Shown here piece after piece: positions 54,701 through 62,785 of a stretch of DNA of 64,000 nt. The DNA is from Odontesthes bonariensis (lineage: Eukaryota > Chordata > Actinopteri > Atheriniformes > Atherinopsidae). The position numbers and the translations under genes were made by a program. Positions within the stretch are counted from its first letter, which is position 1. Each line of letters opens with the position of its first letter. The DNA lies in NCBI RefSeq assembly GCF_027942865.1, contig NC_134528.1:5451586-5515585 (forward strand). The letters are read 5' to 3'. Under the pieces are notes generated by a model. The model did not search any database. It was not told the origin of the DNA and saw only the letters and a program-made list of their open reading frames with translations.

Positions 54701-55229
54701 ATGTTTTTACATGTAAAATCCACCTGAAAACAGTTACAGGCCCTTCATTGGTCTTTTACCTCATTGGGTATCAAATACCCAATATATCAGCCTTCATAAT
54801 CCCATAATAAAACTCTCACATGAGTCAGTCTGCAGATAGGAGAGCATCTCAGATTTCTGTCCTTATAGGGAATATTTATGGAAAAACACACGTTAGAGAG
54901 GCCACCTCTGATTGGTCGGCTCCAGTGGTCTGATTAGGACCTTCCTATCATTCCGTATGACGACCAACTACAAAACTACTTCGTCAAACATCAGATCCGA
55001 TCTCCTCGGGCCTTTAAAAATCTAGATATTTTCTTCTACCTGAACGTCGAGCCCGCTTCCAGCCCCGTTTCTAAGCGATTAAAAGTCAGAAGCTTACGTG
55101 CGGCAGCGGGCAGCATCCGTATCCTCCCTGGCCGTTTTCGCAGCAGGTGTTCCTGTCTTCGCACATGCCTCCATCAGGGCAGACCAGCGCCGTGCTCAGG
55201 CCCAGCAGAACCAGACACACGACCCCCAT
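29669..55229 (-). CDS. grn: progranulin precursor, 9 full granulin modules plus one half, complete
   Basis: This is a secreted and lysosomal precursor cut into about 6-kDa granulins. The exons are 55229-55098, 53545-53405, 48639-48526, 47342-47201, 46052-45943, 43917-43788, 43639-43548, 41000-40850, 37383-37286, 35929-35696, 33547-33410, 32661-32398, 32322-32089, 31296-31039 and 29806-29669 (2,376 bp, 791 aa). A 14-residue hydrophobic signal precedes module 1. Each full module has 12 cysteines in the granulin pattern (C, C, four CC pairs, C, C), built from an N-half ending CCPLP and a C-half starting AVCC. Introns between halves are phase 0 and introns in linkers are phase 1. Module 7 has only its C-half. 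The protein ends DFVPRGL rather than mammalian RQLL. Whether it is the fish grna or grnb copy cannot be settled here. Mobile elements stretch the gene to 25.6 kb. Confidence 0.97.
30121..30887. mobile_element. second TTAA-target element (GCCATGGCATGAA family)
   Basis: Ends TTAAAGGAGCCATGGCATGA and TCATGCCATGGCGCCTTTAA are inverted and bounded by TTAA on both sides, as in piggyBac-type MITEs. In the last grn intron. Confidence 0.75.
31039..31296 (-). CDS. grn: grn exon 14: module 9 C-half fused to module 10 N-half
   Basis: A 258-bp 0-0 exon: [19 protein letters not shown], linker [11 protein letters not shown], then [18 protein letters not shown] and EWSCCPFPG. Donor CCGGG|GTAAGT. Confidence 0.94.
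31397..32049. mobile_element. 653-bp TTAA-bounded fold-back element in grn intron
   Basis: TTAAAGGGACAGTTCGCCTC at the left and its complement at the right. Arms of about 305 bp pair with only scattered mismatches around a loop of about 40 bases. TTAA on both sides suggests a piggyBac-type MITE. It lies between exons 13 and 14. Confidence 0.92.
32089..32322 (-). CDS. grn: grn exon 13: module 8 C-half fused to module 9 N-half
   Basis: A 234-bp 0-0 exon: [19 protein letters not shown], linker [13 protein letters not shown], then [16 protein letters not shown] and EWGCCPLVK. The donor CAAG|GTGCCA is weak, and a 653-bp palindrome begins 40 bp into the intron. Confidence 0.93.
32398..32661 (-). 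CDS. grn: grn exon 12: orphan module 7 C-half fused to module 8 N-half
   Basis: A 264-bp 0-0 exon: [19 protein letters not shown], linker [12 protein letters not shown], then [16 protein letters not shown] and KWGCCPLPK. Acceptor CTTTCAG, donor CCGAAG|GTAAGC. Confidence 0.95.
32699..33267 (+). repeat. TTTCACTGCTCGGTCCCTAA repeat, copy 3, near full length
   Basis: Occupies most of the intron between grn exons 11 and 12, exactly where a granulin N-half exon is missing. Starts about GTGTGCCAAGTTTCATGACC. Confidence 0.78.
33410..33547 (-). CDS. grn: grn exon 11: module 6 C-half only
   Basis: Encodes [19 protein letters not shown], then [13 protein letters not shown]. It stops in phase 0 (CGCAG|GTCAGC), where its neighbours run on into an N-half. 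Joined to exon 12 this puts two C-halves in a row. Confidence 0.85.
33817..34488. mobile_element. inverted-repeat DNA element
   Basis: Ends share TGTACACCAAGAGCGACCTA + CGCT in inverted orientation (over 35 bp, few mismatches). No transposase ORF. Confidence 0.75.
34492..35300 (+). mobile_element. mosaic of LINE tail, Tc1 piece and L1 piece
   Basis: 34492-34794 is a LINE C-terminus and tail (CAGGCTGAAAACAGTTCTGT, CTCTATAAATAAAATTGCCT). 34795-34987 is Tc1 transposase (AAACCACAAGACTTCTGGAA). From 34988 an L1-like scrap follows ([18 protein letters not shown], diverged). Confidence 0.7.
35696..35929 (-). CDS. grn: grn exon 10: module 5 C-half fused to module 6 N-half
   Basis: A 234-bp symmetric 0-0 exon: [19 protein letters not shown], linker [12 protein letters not shown], then [16 protein letters not shown] and DWACCPLPQ. 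It has no intron in the linker, unlike modules 1-4. Confidence 0.95.
36024..37206. mobile_element. 1.18-kb fold-back with nested TTAA element
   Basis: 36024-36350 and 36884-37206 are inverted copies (TGTGACATCCCATATTAGCA and ATGGAATTTTTGT on one side, complement on the other). Between them lies a second TTAA copy bounded by TTAA at 36536 and 36880-36883. Poly(A) and poly(T)-complement runs sit in the arms. Confidence 0.85.
37286..37383 (-). CDS. grn: grn exon 9: module 5 N-half
   Basis: Encodes [16 protein letters not shown], then [10 protein letters not shown]. 98 bp; acceptor TCTTTCAG, donor CCGCAG|GTACCG. It lies 80 bp from the end of a nested fold-back repeat. Confidence 0.92.
37830..37995 (+). 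repeat. L2-like LINE 3' tail
   Basis: TGTAAAGCACTTTGGTACAC, then GGGCTGTATAAATAAAGCAC, matching the end of the 8903-9497 copy. Confidence 0.7.
38223..38772. mobile_element. inverted-repeat element, hAT-like ends
   Basis: Starts TAGGGGTGTGCAAAATAATC and ends ACCCACCCCTA. The interior has ATCG-rich arms (GATGCATCGCGATTCG). Target duplication unclear. Confidence 0.5.
38800..40332. other. grn intron, no gene seen
   Basis: Contains a short CA tract at about 38943 and unrecognised sequence. No exon-like granulin motif. Confidence 0.35.
40333..40725 (+). repeat. AAGTATATTTGTCTCATT repeat, copy 1
   Basis: About 390 bp nearly the same as 47947-48325 (TATAAGACACAACTGCCTAA, TTCACTAGTTCCATTGGCAG). No ORF. 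Ends 124 bp before grn exon 8. Confidence 0.8.
40850..41000 (-). CDS. grn: grn exon 8: module 4 C-half and linker
   Basis: Encodes [19 protein letters not shown], then LHSTC, and a long Ala/Val linker. 151 bp, phase 0 in, 1 out; donor AAAG|GTGAGC. Confidence 0.93.
41787..42060 (-). mobile_element. hAT-type end (GGCCCGCCACGTCATTTTAT family)
   Basis: CAAACTCAAGGCCCGGGGGC with the TGTGGCCCGC repeats is a recognisable fish hAT terminus. No complete element. Confidence 0.5.
42095..42300 (+). mobile_element. LINE endonuclease-region fragment
   Basis: [14 protein letters not shown], then [15 protein letters not shown], is the start of a fish LINE endonuclease ORF, truncated. A degenerate RT scrap follows at about 42500-42640. 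Confidence 0.5.
42773..43376 (-). mobile_element. TGTGTTCGAAACC-family MITE, copy 5, with TCA duplication
   Basis: Full inverted ends GGCTGTGTTCGAAACC, flanked by TCA on both sides (42770-42772 and 43377-43379), a 3-bp target duplication of PIF/Harbinger type. It is in the grn intron after exon 7. Confidence 0.82.
43548..43639 (-). CDS. grn: grn exon 7: module 4 N-half
   Basis: Encodes [17 protein letters not shown], then [10 protein letters not shown]. 92 bp. Donor CCCCAC|GTAAGT. The intron from exon 6 is only 148 bp, the shortest linker intron in the gene. Confidence 0.93.
43788..43917 (-). CDS. grn: grn exon 6: module 3 C-half and linker
   Basis: Encodes [19 protein letters not shown], then EHGSC, and linker [13 protein letters not shown]. 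130 bp, phase 0 in, 1 out; donor GACG|GTAAGC. Confidence 0.93.
44830..45165. repeat. tandem repeat, about 60-bp unit
   Basis: Four to five units of TTATTTTCTCCTTTAGCAGC plus AGCTAAYGCTAACAGCTTAG, some with an added AAGGTGATGTACACCAGCTT segment. Confidence 0.8.
45943..46052 (-). CDS. grn: grn exon 5: module 3 N-half
   Basis: Encodes [17 protein letters not shown], then [10 protein letters not shown]. 110 bp, phase 1 in, 0 out; acceptor CTTTTGTAG, donor GCAGAG|GTGGGT. Confidence 0.92.
46123..47172. mobile_element. hAT-type non-autonomous element with exact 8-bp duplication
   Basis: Flanked by TAAATATG on both sides (46115-46122 and 47173-47180). Right end TTACTTTCCACCCCTG. A LINE tail (about 46445-46660) is nested inside. 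Ends 28 bp from grn exon 4. Confidence 0.85.
47201..47342 (-). CDS. grn: grn exon 4: module 2 C-half and linker
   Basis: Encodes [19 protein letters not shown], then THSKC, and linker [15 protein letters not shown]. Phase 0 in, 1 out. Donor CCAG|GTTGGA is 28 bp from a hAT insertion. Confidence 0.93.
47700..47935 (-). repeat. L2-like LINE 3' tail
   Basis: Complement of TAAAGCACTTTGGTACACCG and CTGTATAAATAAAGTACATT, with the preceding LINE 3' UTR. Confidence 0.7.
47947..48325 (+). repeat. AAGTATATTTGTCTCATT repeat, copy 2
   Basis: Partner of the 40333 copy, same orientation, in the grn intron between exons 3 and 4. Followed by a LINE-type fragment to about 48490. Confidence 0.8.
48526..48639 (-). 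CDS. grn: grn exon 3: module 2 N-half
   Basis: Encodes [17 protein letters not shown], then [10 protein letters not shown]. Acceptor GGCTGCAG, donor CCCAAG|GTGACA. A CA microsatellite lies about 50 bp upstream. Confidence 0.93.
48689..48731. repeat. CA microsatellite
   Basis: About 20 CA units in the polypyrimidine region upstream (minus strand: TG run) of grn exon 3. Confidence 0.95.
49087..49463. mobile_element. TTAA-target fold-back element, right end lost
   Basis: Left end TTAAAGGGACAGTTCGCCTC. The right arm stops at CTTCATGTCAATAAC, where a minisatellite begins. Confidence 0.8.
49464..50140. repeat. minisatellite, about 23-bp unit
   Basis: Unit AAGCTAACAATAAGCAAACA + TCA with variants (ACAACAAGCT, AATAACCAA). 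About 29 units in the grn intron between exons 2 and 3. Confidence 0.93.
50860..52020. mobile_element. DNA element with exact 9-bp target duplication
   Basis: TGGAAGCAG precisely flanks both sides (50851-50859 and 52021-52029). Ends TAGCCTGATAAACCAGC and GCTGGTTTTCCAGGCTA are inverted. An internal inverted pair (GGAGACCAGAATGAATGG at about 51187 and 51596) suggests nesting. No transposase. Confidence 0.8.
52470..52995. repeat. two tandem copies of a 230-270 bp repeat
   Basis: Both copies carry AAATATATGCAAATTTG and AACTGAGGAAGTTTCATKGT. Diverged, A/T rich, no ORF. Confidence 0.75.
53405..53545 (-). CDS. grn: grn exon 2: module 1 C-half and linker
   Basis: Encodes [19 protein letters not shown], then VHQRC, and a linker [15 protein letters not shown] is followed by Tyr rather than the usual Pro. 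141 bp, phase 0-0. It is missing from ORF-length screens because it starts without Met. Confidence 0.9.
53619..54253. mobile_element. hAT-type non-autonomous element with exact 8-bp duplication
   Basis: GATGGAAG on both sides (53611-53618 and 54254-54261). Inverted ends CAGCGGCGTCAAT and ATTGACGCCCATG. In grn intron 1. Confidence 0.78.
55098..55229 (-). CDS. grn: grn exon 1: signal peptide and module 1 N-half
   Basis: [14 protein letters not shown] is the signal peptide, followed by [16 protein letters not shown] and GYGCCPLPH. An acceptor (CTGCAG) ends directly before the ATG, so a non-coding exon must lie upstream. The frame is also open upstream to 55343 (MECLQ), so an extended start is possible if that acceptor is unused. 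Donor CCGCAC|GTAAGC. Confidence 0.9.
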
Positions 55230-55619
55230 CTGCAGAGTCTGAACACAGGGAGCAGGAAACAGGGCCGTCACACGCTTCGGTCGCATCGTCTCAGCTCCGC
55301 TGCAAACAGCCAAGTGTGTGGAGCGGCTCTGCAAGCATTCCAACTGATAAACTGGATTTCCTCACCGAACAAACTCAGATGTTTGCTGTAAAGTCATGCC
55401 CCCTTTAATGAATGTCATTCCTTTAGCACGGCATGTCCTAAGTAGCAGCGCTAAAACACTTAAAGTTAACATGTTTTACTTCAGCTCATTGTTCTGTTCC
55501 AAACACAAGAGTATCTTAAATATCCATTAATTACTTCAACTGTACATAAAACCAATATATTCACACTGTAATTATGTAAATATTATCCACTCTTCTGCTG
55601 TTATAAAGAAAAATACCCT

Positions 55620-55945
55620 GTTTCATTAGTTTATTCTTCATTTACTCAGTTTATTCTTTATTTATTTAGTTTTTTTTTAACTCTGTTTATTCTTCATGTA
55701 CTCAGTTTATTTATACTCAATTTATTCTTTTATTTAGTTTTTTTTAACTCTGTTTATTCTTCATTTACTTTATTCTTTATTTACTCAGTTTATTATCATT
55801 TATTTTTACTCAGTTTATTCTTTATTTAGTTTTTTTTTAAACTCTGTTTATTCTTCATTTACTTTATTCTTTATTTACTCAGTTTATTATTTATTTATTT
55901 TTACTCAGTTTATTCTTTATCTAAGTAGTTTATTACTTGCACATA
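55620..55945. repeat. T-rich tandem repeat
   Basis: Irregular units of TTTATTCTTTATTTACTCAG with T runs, upstream of the grn start codon. Confidence 0.7.
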
Positions 55946-56878
55946 TGTACCATCTTGTATATGAACAGAGAACTAAACTAACTGGAGTCAAATTCCTCCT
56001 ATGTGTGCACATACGTGGCCGTAAAGCCGATTCTGATTTGCTTAAAATGGTTTAAAAAACTAAAATGGGTTTAAATTTCTATTCCAACAATATTCTCTGA
56101 TAGTAGCTTGAAGTTCTGTTTTTTGTTTTTTGTAAATCTTCAGTTCCTCTGACCTGCTGTGAGGAGAGAGGAAGCAAGGCAGATAATTAAAAAAAAAAAT
56201 ACAAAAACTTTAGTGTTAGAATATAAAAATATTTATATATACTTAAAAATATATATGCTTTCAGTGCTGTTACTATAATGAGTCTGAGAATACAACTTTA
56301 AAATGTACAAAAATATATTTTTATGAGTAATATTGCACAATTATTTAATAAGAACAATGGCAATACAGTAATGCAACTGTGAATATATCTGAAATAGATT
56401 AAAACGTATATTAATCCATTTATTTTCACCAGGAAGGTCAAAGCTGCACCGGTTTTGTTTGCTACCAGGATTAAACTGAATCTCAGCTGAGAAAAACGCC
56501 AATTAAAGCTTTAGAGATGCCGCTGACCCTTTTAATGTGTGAAAATTAAAGATTGCAGACTAAATATCGCATAAGCTTTAAAAGTATTGAAATTCGGCTG
56601 GATGTGGGTTTACTTTACCATTGTTAGCGGATAGCTTGAGGCTTAAAAATAAAACGTTTAGCTGTTGTCACCAGAGAGCTCCGTGCTGCATACTCCTCTA
56701 ACAGCCTGAAAAATATACACACAAAAAAAGAAAAAACGAAATTAGTTAATACAGTTCTGCTGGATTGTACAATATCATCGGAAAAATGACAAGCATAGTA
56801 ATAACTTAAAAGAAGACGGTACCTGAAACGAGGAATATAGCAAACGTTAGCTTCTATAATCCAAATAAACTGATCAAT

Positions 56879-57025
56879 TAGCAGGCTAGGTGGCCAACAC
56901 TGGAGCTAGCTGCTTTAGCAGGCTAGGCGGCTAACACTGGAGCTAGCTGCTTTAGCAGGCTAGGTGGCCAACACTGGAGCTAGCTGCTTTAGCAGGCTAG
57001 GCGGCTAACACTGGAGCTAGCTGCT
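56879..57025. repeat. 37-bp minisatellite, four copies, at grn 5' end
   Basis: AGCAGGCTAGGTGGCCAACA plus CTGGAGCTAGCTGCTTT. Units alternate GTGGCC and GCGGCT forms, so the array looks like two copies of a dimer. Confidence 0.93.
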
Positions 57026-57087
57026 GCTTTTTGAATGACTTAACGGATCTTGTTTTTCCGCGAGCCAAACGGAAGTCGTATTCTTAC

Positions 57088-57130
57088 CTCGCAGGTCTGA
57101 TCAGACACGTCCAAAAGATAACAAATGTGT
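57088..57130 (-). other. grn: candidate non-coding first exon of grn
   Basis: A good donor (GCGAG|GTAAGA) ends here, 1.86 kb upstream of the acceptor that abuts the start codon. Mammalian GRN also begins with a non-coding exon. The upper boundary is a guess. A second donor-like site (TTTCAG|GTACCG) lies at about 56820. Confidence 0.35.
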
Positions 57131-57215
57131 CGTCTTTAATGCATCTTTAGAAACACTCTTGGAACACAAAGCAAACTGTGTTTAAAGCTATTTTTTTCCA
57201 CTAACAACTCATTAA

Positions 57216-57239
57216 TCACATGACACGCTAGCATGTGAC
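57216..57239. promoter_or_regulatory. paired E-box/M-box sites upstream of grn
   Basis: TCACATGA (57216-57223) and CATGTGAC (57232-57239) are two MiT/TFE-type E-boxes 8 bp apart, about 130-150 bp upstream of the proposed first donor. TFEB and TFE3 control lysosomal genes, including mammalian GRN, through CLEAR/M-box sites. Motif match only. Confidence 0.35.
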
Positions 57240-57789
57240 TGCAGTTTGGTGTCCTTTTAAAGAGGCAGCCAACAGGCCAACAATCAGCCACTGATATTCA
57301 TATTTAGTTTATTTCCATATCTGCCTCTGTTTTTGCTTCAGCACAATACAGAAGCAAGTTATATGTTTTTAAACCACAATTTCACAGTTAAAGGAAATGG
57401 ACAACACATTTAGTTGTTCTCAAATGTGTTGTGTCATCTTTTAAATCAGTCCTCATTTCTTTATATTTTGCTTCCAAACAGCCAGACTTTTTTGTAATCC
57501 TTTAAAGTGGTCTTCCATAGTTCTCCAGACTTTCTGAAGGTCTTTTCTTTGGACATTTGGGCTGCTTTTTCACTCATTTTCAGGTCAATGTGGCCTTCTG
57601 TTGTTGCTTGTTGGGCTTCATTTCGCCACGATAAGCTTCCAGTATTTGTCAGGAGAATTTTGTTTGGATTGTTTCAAGAACAAATGAGATGTGCATCTGT
57701 GTAAATGAAGTATATTTGTCTGATCCTGTGTTGATAAGATTATTTAAATTTTATCCATTTAAGGTGCATTCAAAACATATATTAAAAGT

Positions 57790-58478
57790 GCGATTATTTA
57801 AGCGATTAATCGCAAGTTAATTATGGACAATAGTGCGATTAATCGTGAGTTAATTATGGACAATAGTGCGATTAATCGTGAGTTAATTATGGACAATAGT
57901 GCGATTAACTGTGAGTTAATTATGGACAATAGTGCGATTAACTGTGAGTTAATTATGGACAATAGTGCGATTAATCGTGAGTTAATCATGGACAATAGTG
58001 CGGTTAATCGTGAGTTAATTATTGACAATAGTGCGATTAATCGTGAGTTAATTATGGACAATGGTGCGATTAATCGTGAGTCAATTATGGACAATAGTGC
58101 GATTAATCGTGAGTTAATTATGGACGATCATGCGATTAACCGTGAGTTAATTATGGACAATAGTGTGATTAATCGTGAGTTAATTATGGACAATGGTGCG
58201 ATTAACCGTGAGTTAATTATGGACAATAGTGCGATTAACCGTGAGTTAATTATGGACAATAGTGCGATTAATCGTGAGTTCATTATGGACAATAGTGCGA
58301 TTAGTCGTGAGTTAATTATGGACAATGGTGCGATTAACCGTAAGTTAATTATGGACGATCATGTGATTAATCGTGAGTTAATTATGGACAACAGTGCGAT
58401 TAATCGTGAGTTAATTATGGACAACAGTGCGATTAATCGTGAGTTCATTATGGACAACAGTGTGATTAATCACAATTA
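57790..58478. repeat. 33-bp minisatellite, about 21 copies
   Basis: GCGATTAATCGTGAGTTAAT plus TATGGACAATAGT. Because 33 is a multiple of three, frames stay open on both strands. Lies between grn and fam171a2. Confidence 0.96.
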
Positions 58479-59040
58479 AATGATTTATTTATGTTTCTTG
58501 TTTAGTTTTGTGTTATTTTCTTGGTCTTGATCTTAGTTCAGTTTAGTCTTTAGTTTCCCCGTTTGTTGCTCAGCTCCACGCTCACCTGTTAATTGTCAAT
58601 AAGTCATTTTTTTATTAGCTCCCCACAGTATTTATTCTCTTTGTTTATCTCAGTCTTTTTTTTTAGCAGATCCTCGGTTCCTTTCATCATTCTTCATCTC
58701 TTTATTTCTGTTCTTCGCTTGGCTGGTTTGTTCTCATGTTTAGTCTTTTTTTTTCCAGGTTTAGTTTATGGTTTCCTGGCTCAGCCGTAAAGTTTGGTTT
58801 CTATCAAATAAAAACTTCAGTTTAAATCCTCCGTTTGCCTCCAGACTGCTTTTTTTCTGCAAACTTCACAACCTTCCACCACCTGTAACCATAACACTAA
58901 CCCTTAACGGACCTTTTAAAGCCCACAAGCTTCAAGCGATTAAACAAAGAATTATTCAGTGACATTAATTCACTTTGATAATCATTACAAAAGTGGCAAA
59001 AAGGCCTCGGAAATATCATACATACCCACAGCGTAAAGTC

Positions 59041-60067
59041 CAGAGGTGGGTAGTAACGAGTTACATTTACATGAGTAAGTTTTTGAAATAACTATACTTC
59101 TAGGAGCAGTTTTAAATCTCTATACTTTTTACTTTTACTTGAGTAGATGTGTGCAGCAGAAGCTGTCCTCTTACTCCGCTACATTAGGCTACAATGAGCT
59201 GGTTACTTTTCTTCTTACCTCTTTGGTATTCTACGCCTCATTATTTTTATCCCCCCGCGTACGCCTCATTTTAATGTTTTATTCTGACAGAGAGAGAGAC
59301 TTCCGCCAAAGGCTCTACCACCTGACTTTGTTTCACCAATCAGACGCAGCCGTGCAGTCTGGTCACGTGACCGTACTCGATCTCAGCGGCGGGACGGTTT
59401 AGCTTTAGCATTAGCAGTCGTAGCAAACAAACACAGAAACAGATGAAAAATGTCAGAATCAACGGTGGGAAATGAAGACGCAGACGAGGCCTCATACTGA
59501 AAGCATGTTTACCTTACAAAGAGTGAGAAACAGCAGCTACATTATGTGTCTTCTGTGTCAACCAAAACAAACGCACATTTCAGCAGAAACTCAACATCTA
59601 ACTTGAGGAAACATGTAGTGGTAAGTTTCCTAAACTCGTTTTTCCCCCCATGGATAGGTGAATGTTTGTTTTTTAGGTTACATATGGGTTACATATGTTT
59701 TAAACATTTCCTAAGTCTCTTTTATTTTTTATTGAAATACTTGAATTTACCTGGATTATTTTAATTTAAGCTATTTTGTAATAAATTAATTCATTTTAAT
59801 TTATTTTATCAATTGGATGAACTCTAATTTGCCTAAAGATGATTATTTAGTATTTTTGTCTGTCTGATTGAATGCTTGTGTTAACAAATAAATCAGACGT
59901 TACTCAACAGTTACTCAGTACTTGAGTAGTTTTTTCACCAAGCACTTTTTTACTCTTACTCAAGTAATTATTTGGATGACTACTTTTTACTTTTACTTGA
60001 GTCATATTATTCTGAAGTAACAGTACTTTTACTTGAGTACAATTTTTGGCTACTCCACCCACCTCTG
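59041..60067 (+). mobile_element. hAT element with exact 8-bp duplication
   Basis: GTAAAGTC at 59033-59040 and 60068-60075. Ends CAGAGGTGGGTAGTAACGAG and CTCCACCCACCTCTG. A BED-type remnant (about 59520-59620, LRKHVV) is inside. Confidence 0.92.
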
Positions 60068-60234
60068 GTAAAGTCTCAGCACGTTGAAATGAACATTTAG
60101 CTGCAGCTTTGAATCGTTGACTGAGTCGTTCAGATGTTTGAACGTGTCCCTATCGGCTGGTTTTTGATGTTATTGGCGACGCAACAAGTTTTTCCCAAAC
60201 AAAACCCCAAACGCTCACAAACTGTGGGAACAGA

Positions 60235-60240
60235 TTTATT
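60235..60240 (-). terminator. fam171a2: candidate fam171a2 polyadenylation signal
   Basis: AATAAA on the minus strand about 2.5 kb past the stop. The stretch between is non-coding and holds one hAT-type insertion (61483-61976). A 3' UTR this long is plausible but unproven. Confidence 0.35.
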
Positions 60241-61482
60241 TCTATCTTGTCTCATGTACAGAAAGAACAAATTTACAGTTTACAAACAACTGACCGAGTT
60301 TATGAGGTGAACGGTTTACTGCACAGGATGAAGGCCTACAGTTCAGTCCTCCTCGCCCATCATCACGACTATTAAAATCCAACAAAGTGGGTTGCCGGGT
60401 TTAAGCTAACCCTTTTAGGGATTCAGTTCTCTTGCGACCGAGTTAGTTCACAATATCTACTGAGAGAAAAAACACACAAGCAAGGAAAAGCCACAACTTC
60501 ACAACTCATAATAATCCCATGAGCGGTCCAAAAAAACTTTACATTTACAGCAGCGGACACAAAGTTTCAGCAGGAATCGTTTCATGGCCGTTACTCTTCA
60601 GACTTTGATTTCATCACATGTTCACTTTGTACTGTAGGCGGGTGGCTTATGAACAGCAAGCGAATGGCGAAGACATGGCGGCATGACTTTCCCAACATTT
60701 TCACCCGTTACTCTGCAACAAGCTACAAAAAGAAGCAGTTCACAGTTGCTGATGTGCCGTAGGCAGTGATGCTAGTAACAGCGGGAGCGTGTTGGTCAGT
60801 ATGTTATCGTTGTAAACATTTACGACCGGAAGTGAATTTTTGTTAGCGCAAGATTAAGGGAAAAGTCAGTGTGTCTTTACATAACCGAGTTCATTTGGCA
60901 ACATAGTTCAATGCATCTGTGAGTCGCAAATTTGTGCCAAACACCTTCATGGTCGTCTCCAAAAAAGGTTTTTCGTTAAAAACACCCTATTCTACACGTT
61001 ACATGCACGTTGTATACACATAAAATCTCATAGAATTCATCATAGCATTTACAAGTTTGGTGAAAAAAGAGGATAGATACAAGAAATTTAGAAATTCAAG
61101 GATGGAATAGCCGCAAGAAAAGCTGTCAGTTTTTGGCAGACATGCTCCCCCGGAGTGTGTTTTATCCCACAATGCAGTGTGCTTATTGGTGCCCGCCGAT
61201 CCCGACAGTGTAGTTTAGGTGACGACTAACTGCATTTTTAAAGGGCATGCCTATCAGTCGATCCTATGTGAAAGAAGGCACTTACAGGAGAGAAGTGGTA
61301 CAGGCCCAGAATACAAACAGCCACGTGGATTCAGCGGTGAAACTTCAAGTAAAGTGGTGGTCCTGCTGACTTGTACACATTTCTTGGCAATTAGGGATGA
61401 TGGGGGGCGCTTTTGGTGCCTTCTTCTAATTTCATACATTCATATGCATGCAACCGTCCGATATCAAATTGTCACCTAAATG

Positions 61483-61976
61483 TAGAGATGGGACCAAGTC
61501 ACACATGTGCAAGTCTCAAGTAAGTCTCAAGTATTTTTTTTCTTGGGCAAGTCAAGTCAAGTCAAGTCACCTTATCATTGCAATTTTACCTGCAGAATCT
61601 GATCTTAATAAAGTGAAAAGACAATATATAAGTAACTGTCAGTAAACATCATTGGCCAATGTGTCCAACCTGTCCACCCCGTATCACATCAAGCTAACGT
61701 TAGCTAACTACCGACTAGGCTAACAGGATAATATTAGCTAATTTGACGAGCACTTACTGGTCAGAATGGATCTTCAAATGACGAACAAAGTTGGAAGTTA
61801 TGCTAGATGCTTAACACTCAAGTCATTCAAGTCATCGTGTCTCAAGTCAAGTCCCGAGTCTTTAACTTCCAAGTCCGAGTCGAGTCTCGAGTCTTTTATT
61901 TTTTGTCAAGTCAAGTCACAAGTCATCAAAACAGCGACTCGAGTCCAAGTCACAGTGACTTGAGTCCCCATCTCTG
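61483..61976. mobile_element. hAT-type MITE (CAAGTCAAGTC family) with near-exact 8-bp duplication
   Basis: Flanks CCTAAATG and CCTTAATG differ at one base. Ends TAGAGATGGGACCAAGTCAC and GACTTGAGTCCCCATCTCTG are inverted; arms are rich in CAAGTC. Confidence 0.8.
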
Positions 61977-62785
61977 CCTTAATGTCAGGGCGTCTATTTA
62001 CACAGAGAAGTAACTGCTGGCCAGAAAAAATCTCAACAACGGGAGAAAGGCAGAAACTTTTTGGCAGAATTGTTCAGTGGATCACTGCGATGAATCAAAG
62101 ATGACTTGAAGATGTTGCTCGACATTTCAAATCAGTGCTATCTAAATAAGAAACTACAACACATCGTCACAGTACAGGACAGGAGGAGGAAATCAAATAC
62201 ATCCCTGAAGGAGCAAAATGCAAGTTTCACGGTGGACTTATTTCACAGGGCCTCGAGAAAAAAGATGGCACGACTTTCCAATTTAATCAGGCTTCAGGGA
62301 ACTGTTTTGATTCAAATTTAGGACGAATGACTGAGTCTTTGTGTCTTTGTGTAAAATCAACCCATTAAAAAATGTCCTCCATGTCCAAATATTTGCTAAG
62401 TATCGATCGTTAAAGTTATCAAATTATCCATAAGTGCTCTGTTATATTTTGCTCTATAAAATGGCTATTTCCACAGTCAGTGTAAGCGATGGCTCAGACG
62501 ATGGTTCAGTGATGTGACAGGATGCACGATAAGCTGGACAGATTGGGTCTATAGTGGATCGGCTCGGCAGAAACCGGAGGGATTAACCGACAGTTAGAGA
62601 CGATGGGCCGAAACTCCTCACCACAAAGGTCAAAAAACAACCTGGAAACGGACCAGTTGAAGCAGCGGTTGTGCTTTTCGTGATCTTCCTCGGAGAATGA
62701 TTCCCTCATCTTCCATGCTTGATGTGTAAAGTCTCCCTTCTGATTGGAGGGTAAAAAGGTCCAGCGCTCAGTAAGTCCCAGCGGC

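Larger units (their letters stand above)
60068..62785 (-). other. fam171a2: fam171a2 3' UTR region
   Basis: Non-coding sequence downstream of the fam171a2 stop. It contains the hAT-type insertion at 61483-61976 and the AATAAA at 60240. No other gene seen. Confidence 0.45.

Noticed and set aside
57823..58479. 218-codon ORF and opposite-strand ORFs of repeating MDNSAINRELI
   Set aside because: Produced by a 33-bp tandem repeat whose period is a multiple of three; no start context, domain or splice partner.
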